Position numbers and translations under genes: made by a program. Below the pieces are notes generated by a model. It did no database searches. It was not told the origin of the DNA and saw nothing but the letters and a program-made list of their open reading frames with translations. Shown in pieces: positions 52,204-63,890 of a stretch of 64,000 nucleotides of DNA (position 1 is the first letter of the stretch; every line of letters starts with the position of its first letter). The stretch comes from Dendrolimus kikuchii (Eukaryota > Arthropoda > Insecta > Lepidoptera > Lasiocampidae): assembly GCA_019925095.2 (NCBI GenBank), contig CM034394.1, positions 25,160,272-25,224,271 of the forward strand. Reading direction: 5' to 3'.

Positions 52204-53140
52204 GGATTCCACCCACCCCTTGTCACACTTCATCGACGTCTTCCCCGCCCCCTCCTAAGTCATGTACAGCCCCTAACGACAAATTTTAGTCGTTATTATA
52301 TCACACAAGTAAACTCCTCTAAATCCACAACGTCCCTAGGGGCGTTATAAAAAGGGCCGGCCTACATAAAACATAAATAATTATACTATTTTTTTTCACG
52401 CTTTCGGAGCCGAAAGTCGTTCCCATTCAGAACACCTTCGGAAAATATGGTCGCTCATAATTTGCACAAAAAATCCGCCTGAATGGGTTTTAGACTACGC
52501 ACTTTGTGAAATATATGTTCGTCGGGTCTAGAGCGAATCAAAAGGTGGCTGAAAGACATTCCATGTTTCAAAATTATCTATGTATCTGAGGAATTTTAGA
52601 CGTTCCTAGAGTTTTTGGCGGGAACTGAAAGGAGACGCTGTGCTGTGCAGTTTTATTTTCTAAAAATGTGTAAAATTGCTCTAAAATGAACAATAGTTGT
52701 AGGATATTGATAGTTTTTGAGTAGTAATTATGTGTTTTTGCGAGAAATGTGAACTATATAGCCAAATGTGGGCTTTCTAGTTTTCACAAAAACTCCGTTG
52801 AATGACGTCGATTGTAGCCTACAATACAATGGTGCCTGGCTTAAAGGCCTAGTTGTCAAGCCTTAAACTTAAAAAAAATTTGACGTTCTTTATTTAAAAA
52901 TGTTCTACTCTATTGATAATATATAACTTGTAATGGAATTCTTTTTCTTTAATGGACTTGGATGTATAAAAATTAATTCTTGTGAAAAAATTCGTTTATG
53001 TGTAAATCTTGCCTGAATCAAAAATTTTTTTTTAAACATTCGTAATTATATGTGTAATACGGATTTGTCGTAAGTAAATTGTGTCCATTTATATCTTCAA
53101 AAATGTGATAATGCGCGAGCGAGACATCGAACTCCTTAAT
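52204..53140. other. Unassigned region
   Basis: About 930 bp without recognised gene or repeat; contains short GC-richer text at 52330-52365. Confidence 0.45.
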
Positions 53141-53654
53141 CAAACTATACTCTTGATTTTTAATTACCTGGACTAAAATGACAGCTGCGATTGACCTTTT
53201 TATATGTTGCAAGCTTAGAGCGATTCACCACTATGAATTGGATCCTATAGAATCCTATATTGTATTCGTGCAGGAACGGAGAAAGTACTAATTGCGGCCG
53301 GGCTTCCTGTCGTGAGAGACGAAAAAACAACACACAGCCAGGTGGTAGGGTATTTGCCCGTCTAAATGGCTACCACCCCTGGTCTAGAGCATGCCGCCAT
53401 AATAACTTTTAGTTGTATTAGTGGATAGATTCCAATCCCATCTACGAGTCCGGCAGCACATTGCTAGCACTTTTAGTGTTGCAAATGTTCGTAGGCGACG
53501 GTTAGCATTTTCTATCACAGTTAGGCCATCAGCCTGTCTGCTATACTCCAGCAATTAAAAAAAATAGATATGCTCCAAGCTCGCAACATAAAAAACGGTC
53601 GATCGCAGTTGTCACTTTAGTCCAGGTAATTAAAAACCGGAGTATACAAAGTTA
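53141..53654. repeat. 80-bp inverted repeat enclosing an A copy
   Basis: Left arm 53141-53222 (taattacctggactaaaatg, cagctgcgattgacc, atgttgcaagctt) and right arm 53571-53654 (aagctcgcaacat, ggtcgatcgcagttgtcac, tagtccaggtaatta) are reverse complements with scattered mismatches. Family A copy 19 occupies the loop. Confidence 0.8.
53265..53564 (+). mobile_element. Retroposon family A, copy 19 (old, diverged)
   Basis: Both ends recognisable; many substitutions and small losses, clearly older than the other copies. Confidence 0.85.
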
Positions 53655-53933
53655 CAACCCGGCAAAGGATTATGTGCATTGCACGTCGTATACACAGCCC
53701 TGTAATATGAATACTCCTTTTGTAAAATACGCAGTCCTATGTCTACGTTTTGGGCTGTTGGGGCCAGTTTCGGTCCCTACCGCCGCGTTTTCGGCAGTTA
53801 TCCGCCCCACTCGTAATAAATTATGATATTATTTTTCTCTGAGACATATATGCGTTATCTAATCAGCGAGCTAAGAAATATGGCTGCGATACAAGATGTT
53901 TATTTATGTGCTATATTCTTTATGATGTGCTTT
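53655..53933. other. Unassigned spacer
   Basis: No gene recognised. Confidence 0.35.
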
Positions 53934-54458
53934 TTCTTCTAATAACCAGCAGACGAAGACACATTGCATATTCCCAAATTAAGCAAGTTACGCTTGTGTT
54001 ATGGGTATTTTTTTTTATTGCAGGAGTTCAGCAGACAGGCAGACGGCCCACTGGATGGAAAGCGGTTACCATCGCCTATGGACATTTGCAACACCAAAGG
54101 TGCTACAAATGCGCTGCTGCTCTCTTAAGTGAGTCTGGAACCTGGTCACTAATGCCGGAATACAACTCAAAGTTGTTATGGCGACATGCTCTAGACCAGG
54201 GGTGGTAGCCATCCAGTCGGGCAAATGCCCTACCACCTGGCTGTGGGTTGTTTAGTCGCCTCTTACGACAGGCCACCCGGCCGCAGGAAATTGTATTCTT
54301 TCTCCATTCCTGCACGGATAAAAAAAACGGAACTCTCTGGAGCCGATCCCAGACACCCAGACCCCAGTAAATTCACCATGCCAGGAATCAAACCTGGAGC
54401 CTCTTCGCTACCATGAGATTGACCGGTAAAGGCTTAGCCAATTCAACCAGAGAGGTAG
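53934..54458 (-). mobile_element. SINE C, copy 6, split by family A
   Basis: 53934-54007 (cccaaattaagcaagttacg, ttgtgttatgggta) and 54328-54458 (gccgatcccagacacccag, accatgccaggaatcaaacc, ggtaaaggcttagcc) form one C copy around A copy 20. Confidence 0.82.
54008..54320 (-). mobile_element. Retroposon family A, copy 20 (full length)
   Basis: Inserted into SINE C6 between gttatgggta and the aactctctgg segment; poly(T) on the left. Confidence 0.93.
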
Positions 54459-54527
54459 TCTAATTCTCTAATTCTAAAGTGTTCTTTTTGACCATTGTTT
54501 GCTTTGCTGATTTACAGACTGTTGCTA

Positions 54528-54837
54528 TCTGTGCAGGAATGGAGAAAGAATACAATTTCCTGTTTGCGGGCTGGCGTAACAGGCGACAAAACAACCCACA
54601 GCCAGGTGGTAGGGTATTTTCCCGACTGCATGGCTACCACCCCTGGTCTAGAGTATGACGCTATAACAGCCTTGAGTTGTGTTCCGGCATAAATGACCAG
54701 GTTCCAGTATCCCTTAAGAGAGCATCACCGCATTTGTAGCACCTTTGGTGTTGCAAATGTCTATAGACGATGGTAACCGCTTTCCATTAAGTGGGCCGTC
54801 TGCCTGTCTGCTGAACTCCTGTAATAAAAATAAAAAA
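54528..54837 (+). mobile_element. Retroposon family A, copy 21
   Basis: Full ends; about 10 bp lost in the cggccgggcggcctg segment. Confidence 0.9.
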
Positions 54838-54966
54838 GTTAGCTTCGCTTAGTAATGAGTTTACCCACCGATAATTATTTAATTATTATCCAAAACATAT
54901 TTCAGGAAAATCTAAGGTTCCCAACCATACTGTAATATATAGTAGCGCACTATATTTTATCCAATT

Positions 54967-55333
54967 ACATACATACATACATACATAACTTCACGCCAGT
55001 TCCCTTGCGGGGTTGGCACGAACAACAGAGTGCCATTTAGGCTTATTCTTACACACCTCACTTGCCTCTTTGACATTCATAACTCTTGTCATGCAAGCTC
55101 GTCTGTTCTTAAGGCTCCTGACATCACCCTCTGCTAGTACACGATCAATTTGATCATGGAAGGTGTGTCGTGGCCTTCCACGACTTCTGCATCCATCCAC
55201 TTTTGCATTGTATATCTGTTTAGTCATTCTTTCATCATGCATTCTTTCCACATGCCCGAACCACCGGAGCATTCCTTTCCTTACCTTCACCCCGACACTC
55301 TCTTTCAGACCAACTCTCTTTCTTACTTCGGTA
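54967..55333 (-). mobile_element. RTE-clade LINE 3' end, copy B15
   Basis: Perfect 11-bp TSDs tttatccaatt at 54956-54966 and 55334-55344. Intact 99-codon frame on the minus strand. Confidence 0.95.
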
Positions 55334-55465
55334 TTTATCCAATTGTACCTACTATATATTATAGAAAGATAATATAGTACGAAATGTACTATATTTTCAT
55401 CGCTAATTCAATTGTCGCACTTTTTATTCAGATTCTTATTATTATTTAAAAAATTATAGAACTTT

Positions 55466-55705
55466 AGCGTATTGGCTAACGCACGCGTCCCATACTCAGA
55501 GGGCGCGGGTTCGATCCTGGCCGGAACGCATACACCTCTTAGTCAGTTTTCTGATCTAATGTGCGTATTGTTACAATTACCATGTGCTAACAATGCTGAA
55601 GGAAAACATCCGCAACAGCCGCCTTGGACAAGCGTGGCGGGTATACTTTCTGTTCTCTCTATAATGGGAGGCCCGAGCCCAGCAATGGGACATTAACTGG
55701 CTGAT
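55466..55705 (+). mobile_element. tRNA-derived SINE E, copy 4
   Basis: Perfect 13-bp TSDs attatagaacttt at 55453-55465 and 55706-55718. Head ttggctaacgcacgcg, box B gggttcgatcctgg at about 55508; internal losses relative to E3. Confidence 0.92.
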
Positions 55706-55718
55706 ATTATAGAACTTT

Positions 55719-56094
55719 GCTGGTCAAAAGTAAAAAGTAGTAATAAATGCACATGGAAAATTCAATAATGAAATAAATAAATTATAAAATAATTCATGAA
55801 AAATAAATGTGTACTAATTTCTCAGCTAATTTTCCCAAAAGCATTATGTATAGTATATTTACGATTAAAAAACAAAAATATTATATTTTCTTAAAAAAAA
55901 AGGTGGCAACCCTAGTAAAATTCCTCCATATATTTTATAAGGTCGTGAAGAATTAATAAACAAACAAAGTTATTTGATCCTCATTTATATAAAAAAAAAA
56001 TATATCAAAGAATTCAATTCAATTCCTGGTAAAAATACGTCAACAAAATGTAAAACAATTTTAAAGTAACAACGTGCAAAACGGATTTGCAGTA
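55719..56094. other. AT-rich spacer
   Basis: No gene recognised. Confidence 0.4.
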
Positions 56095-56098
56095 ACAT

Positions 56099-56307
56099 TA
56101 TCGATTCAGTCGATATCGATACTTATAATCGAATAGACGTAAATCGATTCTATCGTGTTACATTTGCGGCGGCGGCGGTCAGGTCGCGTCCGTGTGTGGT
56201 TTTATGCAATTTACAAACGTACAACGCTACTTACAGACCGTGACGTGCTCTGAACTCCACTATACAGGTGTTGTACAGTTTTGTATCGATTATATGCATT
56301 TCTATCG
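56099..56307. promoter_or_regulatory. CGATA/TATCG motif cluster next to a GCG repeat
   Basis: Seven CGATA or TATCG pentamers lie within 209 bp, together with (GCG)4 at 56165-56176. In Drosophila such motifs bind BEAF-32 and DREF near promoters and domain boundaries. Function here is inferred only. Confidence 0.3.
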
Positions 56308-56343
56308 AATAGTGTTGTGAAACCTTTGAATTGCGTGTCTTTA

Positions 56344-57176
56344 GGCTGCGGTATAGTTATACGGCACCTTTATTTTAAGTAATAGGAGGTGTGTAGTGTG
56401 GTGGAGGGGGAGGGTAAGGAAGCATACTTACCCCTTCTGCAACCCCTAAGTCAAGAAAATATATAATTCTTAAGATATTAATGTTTTGGTGCAGCGGCCA
56501 GTGACTGTCACAACCAATTTATAACCATCATTTAAATAGTTATTAACCCTTTAGCTCACTATTAGCACATATGTGTCCGCGATGAGAGTCAGATCCCGTT
56601 TGTGCACGTGATCGTTAATTGTGTTGTTGTCTCACTCTGTTTATATAGGAGTTGTATGATTTGTATGAAATGGGTATATTTTCTTGGTATATTAAGAGAT
56701 AGTGATAGTGTTAGTCTTGCGGCTTTTTGGTATATCGATAATTGTCTTAAGGGTTAATTAATATATGGTGAACATCGTGTTGTGGTACTCGTCGATCGCT
56801 GCCGCGGCACGCTCGCTTCGCTCGCTCGAGTCGTGCGCTTTGGTTTAAACACTTTTTTTTTTGATAACGTAGGGGTAGTTTAAACACTAACGTAACCTAA
56901 TCGTACTTACCGCTCTAGTCACTTGTCTCGACTTGTGCCAGAATATACTGGTTACCATATATTCAATAATGACTATTTAAATGATGGTTACAAATCGATT
57001 GTGACATTCGCTGACCTCAGGTTATATTTACAAAAACATTAATATCTTGAGAATTATACATTTTCCTGACATAGGGGTTACAGAATGGGTAAGCATTCCT
57101 CCCTACGCTCCCCTTCCACCCACCTCCGCCCCTCCCATTTCTTAAAATAAAGGTGCCCTATATCTATACCCCACCC
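56344..57176. mobile_element. 833-bp element with about 200-bp terminal inverted repeats
   Basis: Left arm 56344-56545 and right arm 56965-57176 are reverse complements with moderate divergence (ggtatag...ggcacctttattttaag, aattctta/tcaagatattaatg, ccatcatttaaatag). TSD TTTA at 56340-56343 and 57177-57180. The unpaired middle (56546-56964) has no transposase. Likely a non-autonomous foldback-type DNA transposon. Confidence 0.75.
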
Positions 57177-57180
57177 TTTA

Positions 57181-57725
57181 TGATCAATGTACCTTCATTA
57201 TAGCTTTGTACTCCTATGTCATTTTACTTCCACACGGTCTGCAGTGTGAAACGTGGTTTTGTTGTTAACATTTTACTATGCTTTTCCTCGAAACTTAGCC
57301 AATACAAAATTTTTCAAATTTGGAAGCTTATATCTCACTTATAGGTAGTTCATGATCTGACTAACGAGACTACACTAAAGATTTTTTGAGAGAATGGCAT
57401 TGCAGCCATAACCAAAAAAAAAAAAAAAGATTTTTTTTGCTATCAAATACATGTATGGTGGCAACCCCAAATCTCTATGTTTTCACGAATTCACTACAGC
57501 ATGTGTAGCGGCATGTAGATCGAGCCTATATGGAGTCAAAATGAGATACAGACAGACCGACAAGACACAGACATAAAAGTTCCGTTTTTGCCAAAACGGC
57601 TATTGAACTCTAAGTAGGAAAGGGTTCCTACTCTATATATGTACAGCACTTCGCAACGTATATTGTTGTTTTATAAACAAACCCCCAACAACCCTTTTTG
57701 AATGTATTAACATTAAACATGTATG
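57181..57725. other. Unassigned spacer
   Basis: No gene recognised. Confidence 0.4.
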
Positions 57726-58895
57726 TAGGTTAAAAATTGCAATTAAGTAGATACAAAAAAATTGAATTTAAAATATTCCTTATCCTTGACAAAACTTTGA
57801 TCAATCATTAGTCCAAACCTAATGTCCTAAGCACAAGTTTTTCTTAATATAAAAACGATTTAAAATATATTGTTGGTTGGGTTCTTCACTTTAATAAAGA
57901 TCTCGGTAATTAAGGAGATACAAAAAAAATAGAATTAAAAATTTTCCTTATCATTGGGAAAACTGATCAAACATTAGTCCAAACCTAATGTCCTAAGCAC
58001 AAGTTTTTTTTAATATAAAAACGATTTTAAATATATTTTTGGTTGAGTTCTTCACTTTAATAAAGATCTCGGTAATTAAGGAGATACAAAAAAAAATAGA
58101 ATTTAAAATTTTCCTTATCATTGGCAAAACTGATCAATCATTAGTCCAAACCTAATGTCCTAAGCACAAGTTTTTTTTAATATAAAAACAATTTTAAATA
58201 TATTTTTGGTTGGGTTCTTCACTTTAATAAAGATCTCGGTAATTAAGGAGATACAAAAAAAAATAGAATTTAAAATTTTCCTTAACCTTTGAAAAACTGA
58301 TCAATCATTAGTCCAAACCTAATGTCCTAAGCAAAAGGTTTTTTTAATATAAAAACGATTTTAAATATATTTTTGGTTGGGTTCTTCACTTTAATAAAGA
58401 TCTCGGCAATTAAGGAGATACAAAAAAATAGAATTTAAAATTTTCCTTATCATTGGCAAAACTGATCAATCATTAGTCCAAACCTAATGTCCTAAGCACA
58501 AGTTTTTTTAAAATATAAAAACGATTTAAAATATATTTTTGGTTAGGTGCTTCACTTTAATAAAGATCTCGGCAATTAAGGAGATACAAAAAAAAAGAAC
58601 TTAAAATTTTCCTTATCATTGGGAAAACTGATCAATCATTAGTCCAAACCTAATGTCCTAAGCACAAGTTTTTTTTAAATATAAAAACGATTTAAAATAT
58701 ATTTTTGGTTGGGCTCTTCACTTTATTAAAGATCTCGGCAATTAAGGAGATACAAAAAAAATTGAATTTAAAATTTTCCTTATCATTGGGAAAACTTTAA
58801 TCAAACATTTGTCCCAACCTAACAGCACATTTTTTAAAATATAAAAACGATTTAAGATGAACTGTTGGTTGGTTCACTGTAATAAAGATCTCGCA
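57726..58895. repeat. 166-bp AT-rich tandem satellite, about 7 units
   Basis: The landmark gtccaaacctaatgtcctaa recurs at 57811, 57977, 58144, 58311, 58476, 58642 and, changed, 58811: spacing 165-169 bp. Units contain tcactttaataaagatctcg and aattaaggagatacaaaaa. Outer units are the most diverged, as expected of an array kept uniform by unequal exchange. Confidence 0.93.
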
Positions 58896-59846
58896 TATAG
58901 AATTAAAAATCAAAATTCAAAAGACGTGCGAAAACCCATATACATTTTCAATGTCGCCCACCTAAGCCGTAAAGTAGGTGATTTAACACCACCACATCCG
59001 GTTTGCACCCATAAAAAGCGATAAGTGACGTGGACCACCATAAAACCATCGTCCCGGGGGCCGGTCGCGGGCTCTAACTAGTTTAGACGTTGGTCGTGAC
59101 ATCTTCAAAATATTTATTAAATAGTGATAATAAATAAATAAATAATGGGCAAACAAACACACACGTATAGATAAATGAGCTTCGAGACGTTTTTGCGTTT
59201 GTAGTGGTGTACTGTCAACACAGAAATAAATAAAGTAATACAGGATAAACTCCATGTAACGTCACTCGATTTATCGAAAAAATCCTTTAAGCGTCAAAAT
59301 TACTTGTGTTTGGTTGAGTCAGCTTGTTTTATACAGAATTATACACTCTATATAGCATTACACCCACTCTCAATAACGACAACAATTAAGTAATAAAAAG
59401 TACCTTTTAAGCGGCCAAATTTAGTAAAAGCTGCGCAGCTGTGTACGTTCTTTTATCGCTTTATTATTCTAGCTTGTAATAAACTAGACTGTCAGCATCA
59501 TGCATGCCGAAATTTTTAAGAAATTCCGAAACACCGAAATTTCTAAGTAGGTACTTAGAAATTTATCAGCAATGCCTCAATATCGCAAAATATGAATAAA
59601 ATAAGAAAAAAAATACAACAAAATTACTGGTGCAGAAAAAGACGTCAGACAAAAATAACAGACTCTCCATTTAACGACAACTCTCTATAACGCCATAAAA
59701 TATACAGTCCCTTCAGTGTCATTAAATAGAGTATACACTGTACTTTTATTAAAAGATATTAATATTAAACATAATTTTCAACACTAAATTTCAAGGAAAT
59801 TCAAATTTTAAGGAAATTCAAATTTCAATGAAATTCAAATTTCAAG
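58896..59846. other. Unassigned region with a short minisatellite
   Basis: No gene recognised. 59785-59846 contains about three units of a 19-20 bp repeat (aaggaaattcaaattt). Confidence 0.45.
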
Positions 59847-60157
59847 TTTTTTTTATTGCAGGAGATCAGCAAACAGGCAGACGGCCCACTTGATGGAAAG
59901 CGGTTACCATCGCCTATAGACATTTGCAACACCAAAGTTGCTACAAATGCGCTGCTACTCTCTTAAGGGAAACTGGAACCTGGTCACTAATGCCGGAACA
60001 TAACTCAAGGTTGTTATGGAGATATACTTTAGACCAGGGGTGGTAGCCATCCAGTCGGGGAAATGCCCTACCACCTGGCTGTGGGTTGTTAAGTCGCCTC
60101 TTACGACAGGCCGCCCGGCCGCAGGAAATTGTATTCTTTCTCCGTTCCTGCACGGAT
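59847..60157 (-). mobile_element. Retroposon family A, copy 22 (full length)
   Basis: From poly(T)-attgcaggagatcag to ttcctgcacggat. Confidence 0.93.
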
Positions 60158-60224
60158 GAAAGAAAGTTTAGAAGTTCTGTAAATATATAAATACTACTAC
60201 AAATGCAGAAACACCTCGAAGCTA

Positions 60225-60541
60225 ATTTATCTGTATATCCCCAAGCTAAGTAAGTTACACTTGTGTTATGGGTAATTTATAACTGACCACTCCGGGGCCG
60301 ATCTCACACACCCAGACCATAGTAAATAACGAAAGTTAAAACTGCTTTTTACGGTTTTGAATTTAACATTTCCTCCATTACAGTATCCGTGATCACGGAA
60401 TACAAATTCGAAAAAAAATTAAGTAATATTTCATACTTTTAACCGTTAAAACGTTGTTTTAATTAAGTGTACTAATTGCGAATACAGTTCGTTTACGAAA
60501 TTTACTATGCCAGGAATCGAACCTGACACCTTGCGGTTACG
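60225..60541 (-). mobile_element. SINE C, copy 7, with a 157-bp insert
   Basis: C sequence at 60232-60330 and 60488-60541 (tttacgaaatttactatgcc, ggaatcgaacctg); the insert at 60331-60487 resembles the palindromic repeat at 42885. Confidence 0.75.
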
Positions 60542-60665
60542 ATGTCAGAAATAATAATTCTTGTTTCTGGTATTGAATAAATCAGATACAAGAATTATTG
60601 TCTACGTTGTTAAGATACCTCTGAAATTCGGAATATACCTACTTTTGATAAAAGGTAATATTTTT

Positions 60666-60977
60666 ATCCGTGCAGGAACGGAGAAAGAACACAATTTCCT
60701 GCGGCCGGGCGGCCTGTCGTAAGAGGCGACAAAACAACCCACAGCCAGGTGGTAGGGCATTTGCCCGACTGGTTGGCGACCACCCCTGGTCTAAAGTATG
60801 CCGCCTTAACAACCTTGAGTTGTGTTCCGGCATTAGTGACCAGGTTCCAGTCTCCTTTAAGAGAGTAGCAGCCCATTTGTAGCACCTTTGGTGTTGCAAA
60901 TGTCCATAGGCGATGGTAACCACTTTCCATCAAGTGGGCCATCTGCCTGTCTGCTGACCTCCTGCAATAAAAAAAAT
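60666..60977 (+). mobile_element. Retroposon family A, copy 23 (full length)
   Basis: From atccgtgcaggaacgg to ctcctgcaataaaaaaaat. Confidence 0.94.
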
Positions 60978-61110
60978 ACATTATATCCTGGAAATTGGGA
61001 TAATCTCCGCAGGTTTCGAAAACGCAAACGAAGGCGTATGGAAAGATCTAGTGAAACTATTACTATAGAAAAAAAAGTCTGTAACATATATCTCATATCA
61101 CGTTTGACAG

Positions 61111-61408
61111 GTTGTTCGGGCATGTGGAAAGAATGCATGATGAAAGAATGACTAAACAGATATACAATGCAAAAGTGGATGGATGCAGAAGTCGTGGAAG
61201 GCCACGACACACCTTCCATGATCAAATTGATCGTGTACTAGCAGAAGGTGATGTCAGGAGCCTTAATAACAGACGGGCGTGCATGACAAGAGTTATGAAT
61301 GTGAAAGAAGCAAGTGAGGTGTGTAAGAATAAGCCTAAATGGCGCTCTGTTGTTCGTGCCTACCCCGCAAGGGAACTGGCGTGAAGCTATATACGTATGT
61401 ATGTATGT
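61111..61408 (+). mobile_element. RTE-clade LINE 3' end, copy B16
   Basis: Perfect 11-bp TSDs acgtttgacag at 61100-61110 and 61409-61419. Open C-terminal frame and (TATG)n tail. Confidence 0.95.
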
Positions 61409-61419
61409 ACGTTTGACAG

Positions 61420-61787
61420 TATCTGAGACTATATTCTTAGTGACATTGCTAAGTGACACTTCAAATCAAAATGGCTGCCGAAAATTCGAGTGCAACGTAA
61501 AAGTCGTAAATATTAAATGATGCGAGTGTGCCACGATGGTGCCACGCTTGTAAAAGCGCAGTAAAAAACCTTTGTCTGAAGCTAAACAATAAAACGCTGC
61601 ATATCGACTTCCAACATTGACCAACACAGAATGGATTGGTCTTTAAAAAAATATCCTATCTAAATATATATATTGTATCGTTGTATGATTGTAACCAATA
61701 AACTCAAATACTGGACCGATTTCAAAATTTTTTTCATCATGTGAATGCTACAGTATCCTAATCAGGAATCCCTACTAAAACTTCAAC
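61420..61787. other. Spacer with repeat P
   Basis: 61684-61787 (aaccaataaactcaaatact, gaccgatttcaaaattt) matches repeat P at 25110-25240. No gene recognised. Confidence 0.45.
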
Positions 61788-62122
61788 TTTTTTTTATTGC
61801 AGGAGTTCAGCAGACAGGCAGACGGCCCAGTTGATGGAAAGCGGTTACCATCGCCTATGGACATGTGCAACAGCAAAGGTGCTACAAATGCGCTGCTGCT
61901 CTCTTAAGGGAGACTGGAACCTGGTCACTGTTGTCGGAACACAACTCAAGGTTGTTATGGCGACATACTTTAGACCAGGGGTGGTAGCCATCCAGTCGGG
62001 CAAATGCCCTACCACCTACCGGCTGTGGGTGGTTTCTACCGGCTGTGGGTGGTTTTGGCGCCTCTTACGACAGGCCGCCCGGTCGCAGGAAATTGTATTC
62101 TTTCTCCGTTCCTGCACGGATA
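61788..62122 (-). mobile_element. Retroposon family A, copy 24, with internal duplication
   Basis: Full length; a tandem duplication of about 20 bp (taccggctgtgggtggttt) lies at 62018-62055. Confidence 0.93.
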
Positions 62123-62156
62123 ACGATGAACAATGATGTAACCTACCAATCTAAAC

Positions 62157-62325
62157 AAATTACTAGGCGCTGGAATCGGGTTCTACGATTTTGATGAAAT
62201 TTTATGTGTGTTTGAGTGGCGGGGTGGTTTTGTGTTACAATTAGACCCGGTAGGTGGCGCTGGAATCGGATTCTAGATTTTTATTTTTTTAGGGCAGCAC
62301 AACGTCTGCCGTTACCGCGAGTATT
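62157..62325 (+). mobile_element. Helitron remnant F5
   Basis: cccggtaggtggcgctggaa and gcacaacgtctgccg match F2/F4; the CTAG end is mutated (ccgcgag). Confidence 0.6.
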
Positions 62326-62998
62326 TTAATATTCTTTGGGCGTACCTTCCCTGGGAGCTAATTCCATGCTTATGTGCGAAAGAAACGTTCTTAAGAATCG
62401 TTATTTACAAAAACAAAGGAAGTATAGATAAACCCCTGGTAGATAACAAGTGGTAGTGCGTTGTTAGAAAAAGTGCAAGGAACCATTTGTAACAGTTGCT
62501 TGGACCACTCCCCATCATATTAAACGGTAGAAGCTCAAAGACCTTAACAACATAGGTATAGTAAAATACCAAAAATTGACAATTTTTGGTCTAGCATTTG
62601 AATCACCATTCGCTAAATTAATGAAAAAAACGTCTACAAGATTTAATTATTGTATTGTATTTGTATATTAATTAAAATATTTTCTCTCTAACGCCATTTA
62701 TTCTTTGAAAAGTAATTGTAATAGAACTTCTATATGTATTTAAATAATTAGCCTGAGATAATATATAAATAATTCAAAAACTCTTTTTTTATTTAGGCGT
62801 GTTTCTGGGGATTTTCTTGCCGCTTCTTCTACTTTGAACAACGATAACACATTGTGAAGCGGTGTACATAGAATAGAAAGTAGATTTAAATTATGACTTA
62901 CATGTATGACCTTCAAAACGTGCTCTCCAGTGGAACTTATTTTGAATAAAAAAAAAATTGAATTCTATTCCATTACACTGTATAAATATATAAGTATA
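62326..62998. other. Unassigned region with repeat N fragment
   Basis: 62800-62885 (cttgccgcttcttctacttt, cacattgtgaagcggtg) is repeat N, inverted. No gene recognised. Confidence 0.45.
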
Positions 62999-63207
62999 CT
63001 AGCTGTCCTGGTAGACGTTATTCTGCCCTGAAGAAATAAAATTTAGAACCCGATTGCAGCGCCACCTACCGGGTCCAAATGTAGGCTATCCTATCTTTCA
63101 AGTTGGATCAAACTGCACACGGTGTGAAAATTTGATTAAAATCGGTCAAGTAGTCTAGGAGTCCATCGCGGGCAAACAACGTGACACGTAATTTATATAT
63201 ATTAAGA
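62999..63207 (-). mobile_element. Helitron F6 (minus), complete
   Basis: Left edge a|CTAGctgtcctggtagac, right edge tatatattaaGA|T. A at 62998 and T at 63208 fit Helitron insertion. Sister of F3. Confidence 0.82.
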
Positions 63208-63540
63208 TATTACTGTTTAGTAGCAAAAAAGGACAAAAAATTGATTTGTCTGTTCCATTAGTTAATTTCATAAGGCCAATTTGGTCATAAACTGTAAAGA
63301 GTATAATCGCCTTTCGAATGTATTTTTTTATGTTTAACAACGGATAGTCACACTTAGGGGACGGACATTTTGTGTGCTCTAAACTTTACATCTCTATTTA
63401 GTCGGTTTAAAATAGACAAGCATTTGTTTCACGTTTTAGGGTTGTCAAGCGTTATGTTTTATGCGGAAATGTAGTTTTGTTTCTTAAAGCAAATGTAAGA
63501 AGTGCTTTTATTAAATTCTAATAATAAAACAGTTTTAACG
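63208..63540. other. Unassigned spacer
   Basis: No gene recognised. Confidence 0.4.
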
Positions 63541-63890
63541 TTATTCCAGATATTTTTGTTTTGAAACATTTTATGTGAAGCGAACCTTATTAATTTCGAA
63601 TTAAAACACATTTCTCTTTACCGGTTAGTATTTCAAATGAATTTCAGCTCTATCTGTATAAACTTAAGGCAGATATTCTTTTATACGTGAATCAACTGAA
63701 ATTATACGTAACAGTGCATTGAATTTTGAACTTTATGCTGATGATTTAAAGTATAATTTTTTGAATTATAATATGTTGACGGATGTAGGCTATATTTATT
63801 ATTAATAAAAGTTACAGAAGAATTATCTGTGAGTATATTCTGTGAAGTTTCACTTCTACTGCGTGTGGACTACACACACACAATTCTTTT
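63541..63890 (-). repeat. Dispersed repeat L, copy 4, with K terminus
   Basis: acacatttctctttaccggt, agctctatctgtataaactt, acgtaacagtgcattgaatt, then gaagtttcacttctactgcg and tgtggactacacacaca. It links motif K to the end of L. Confidence 0.65.
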
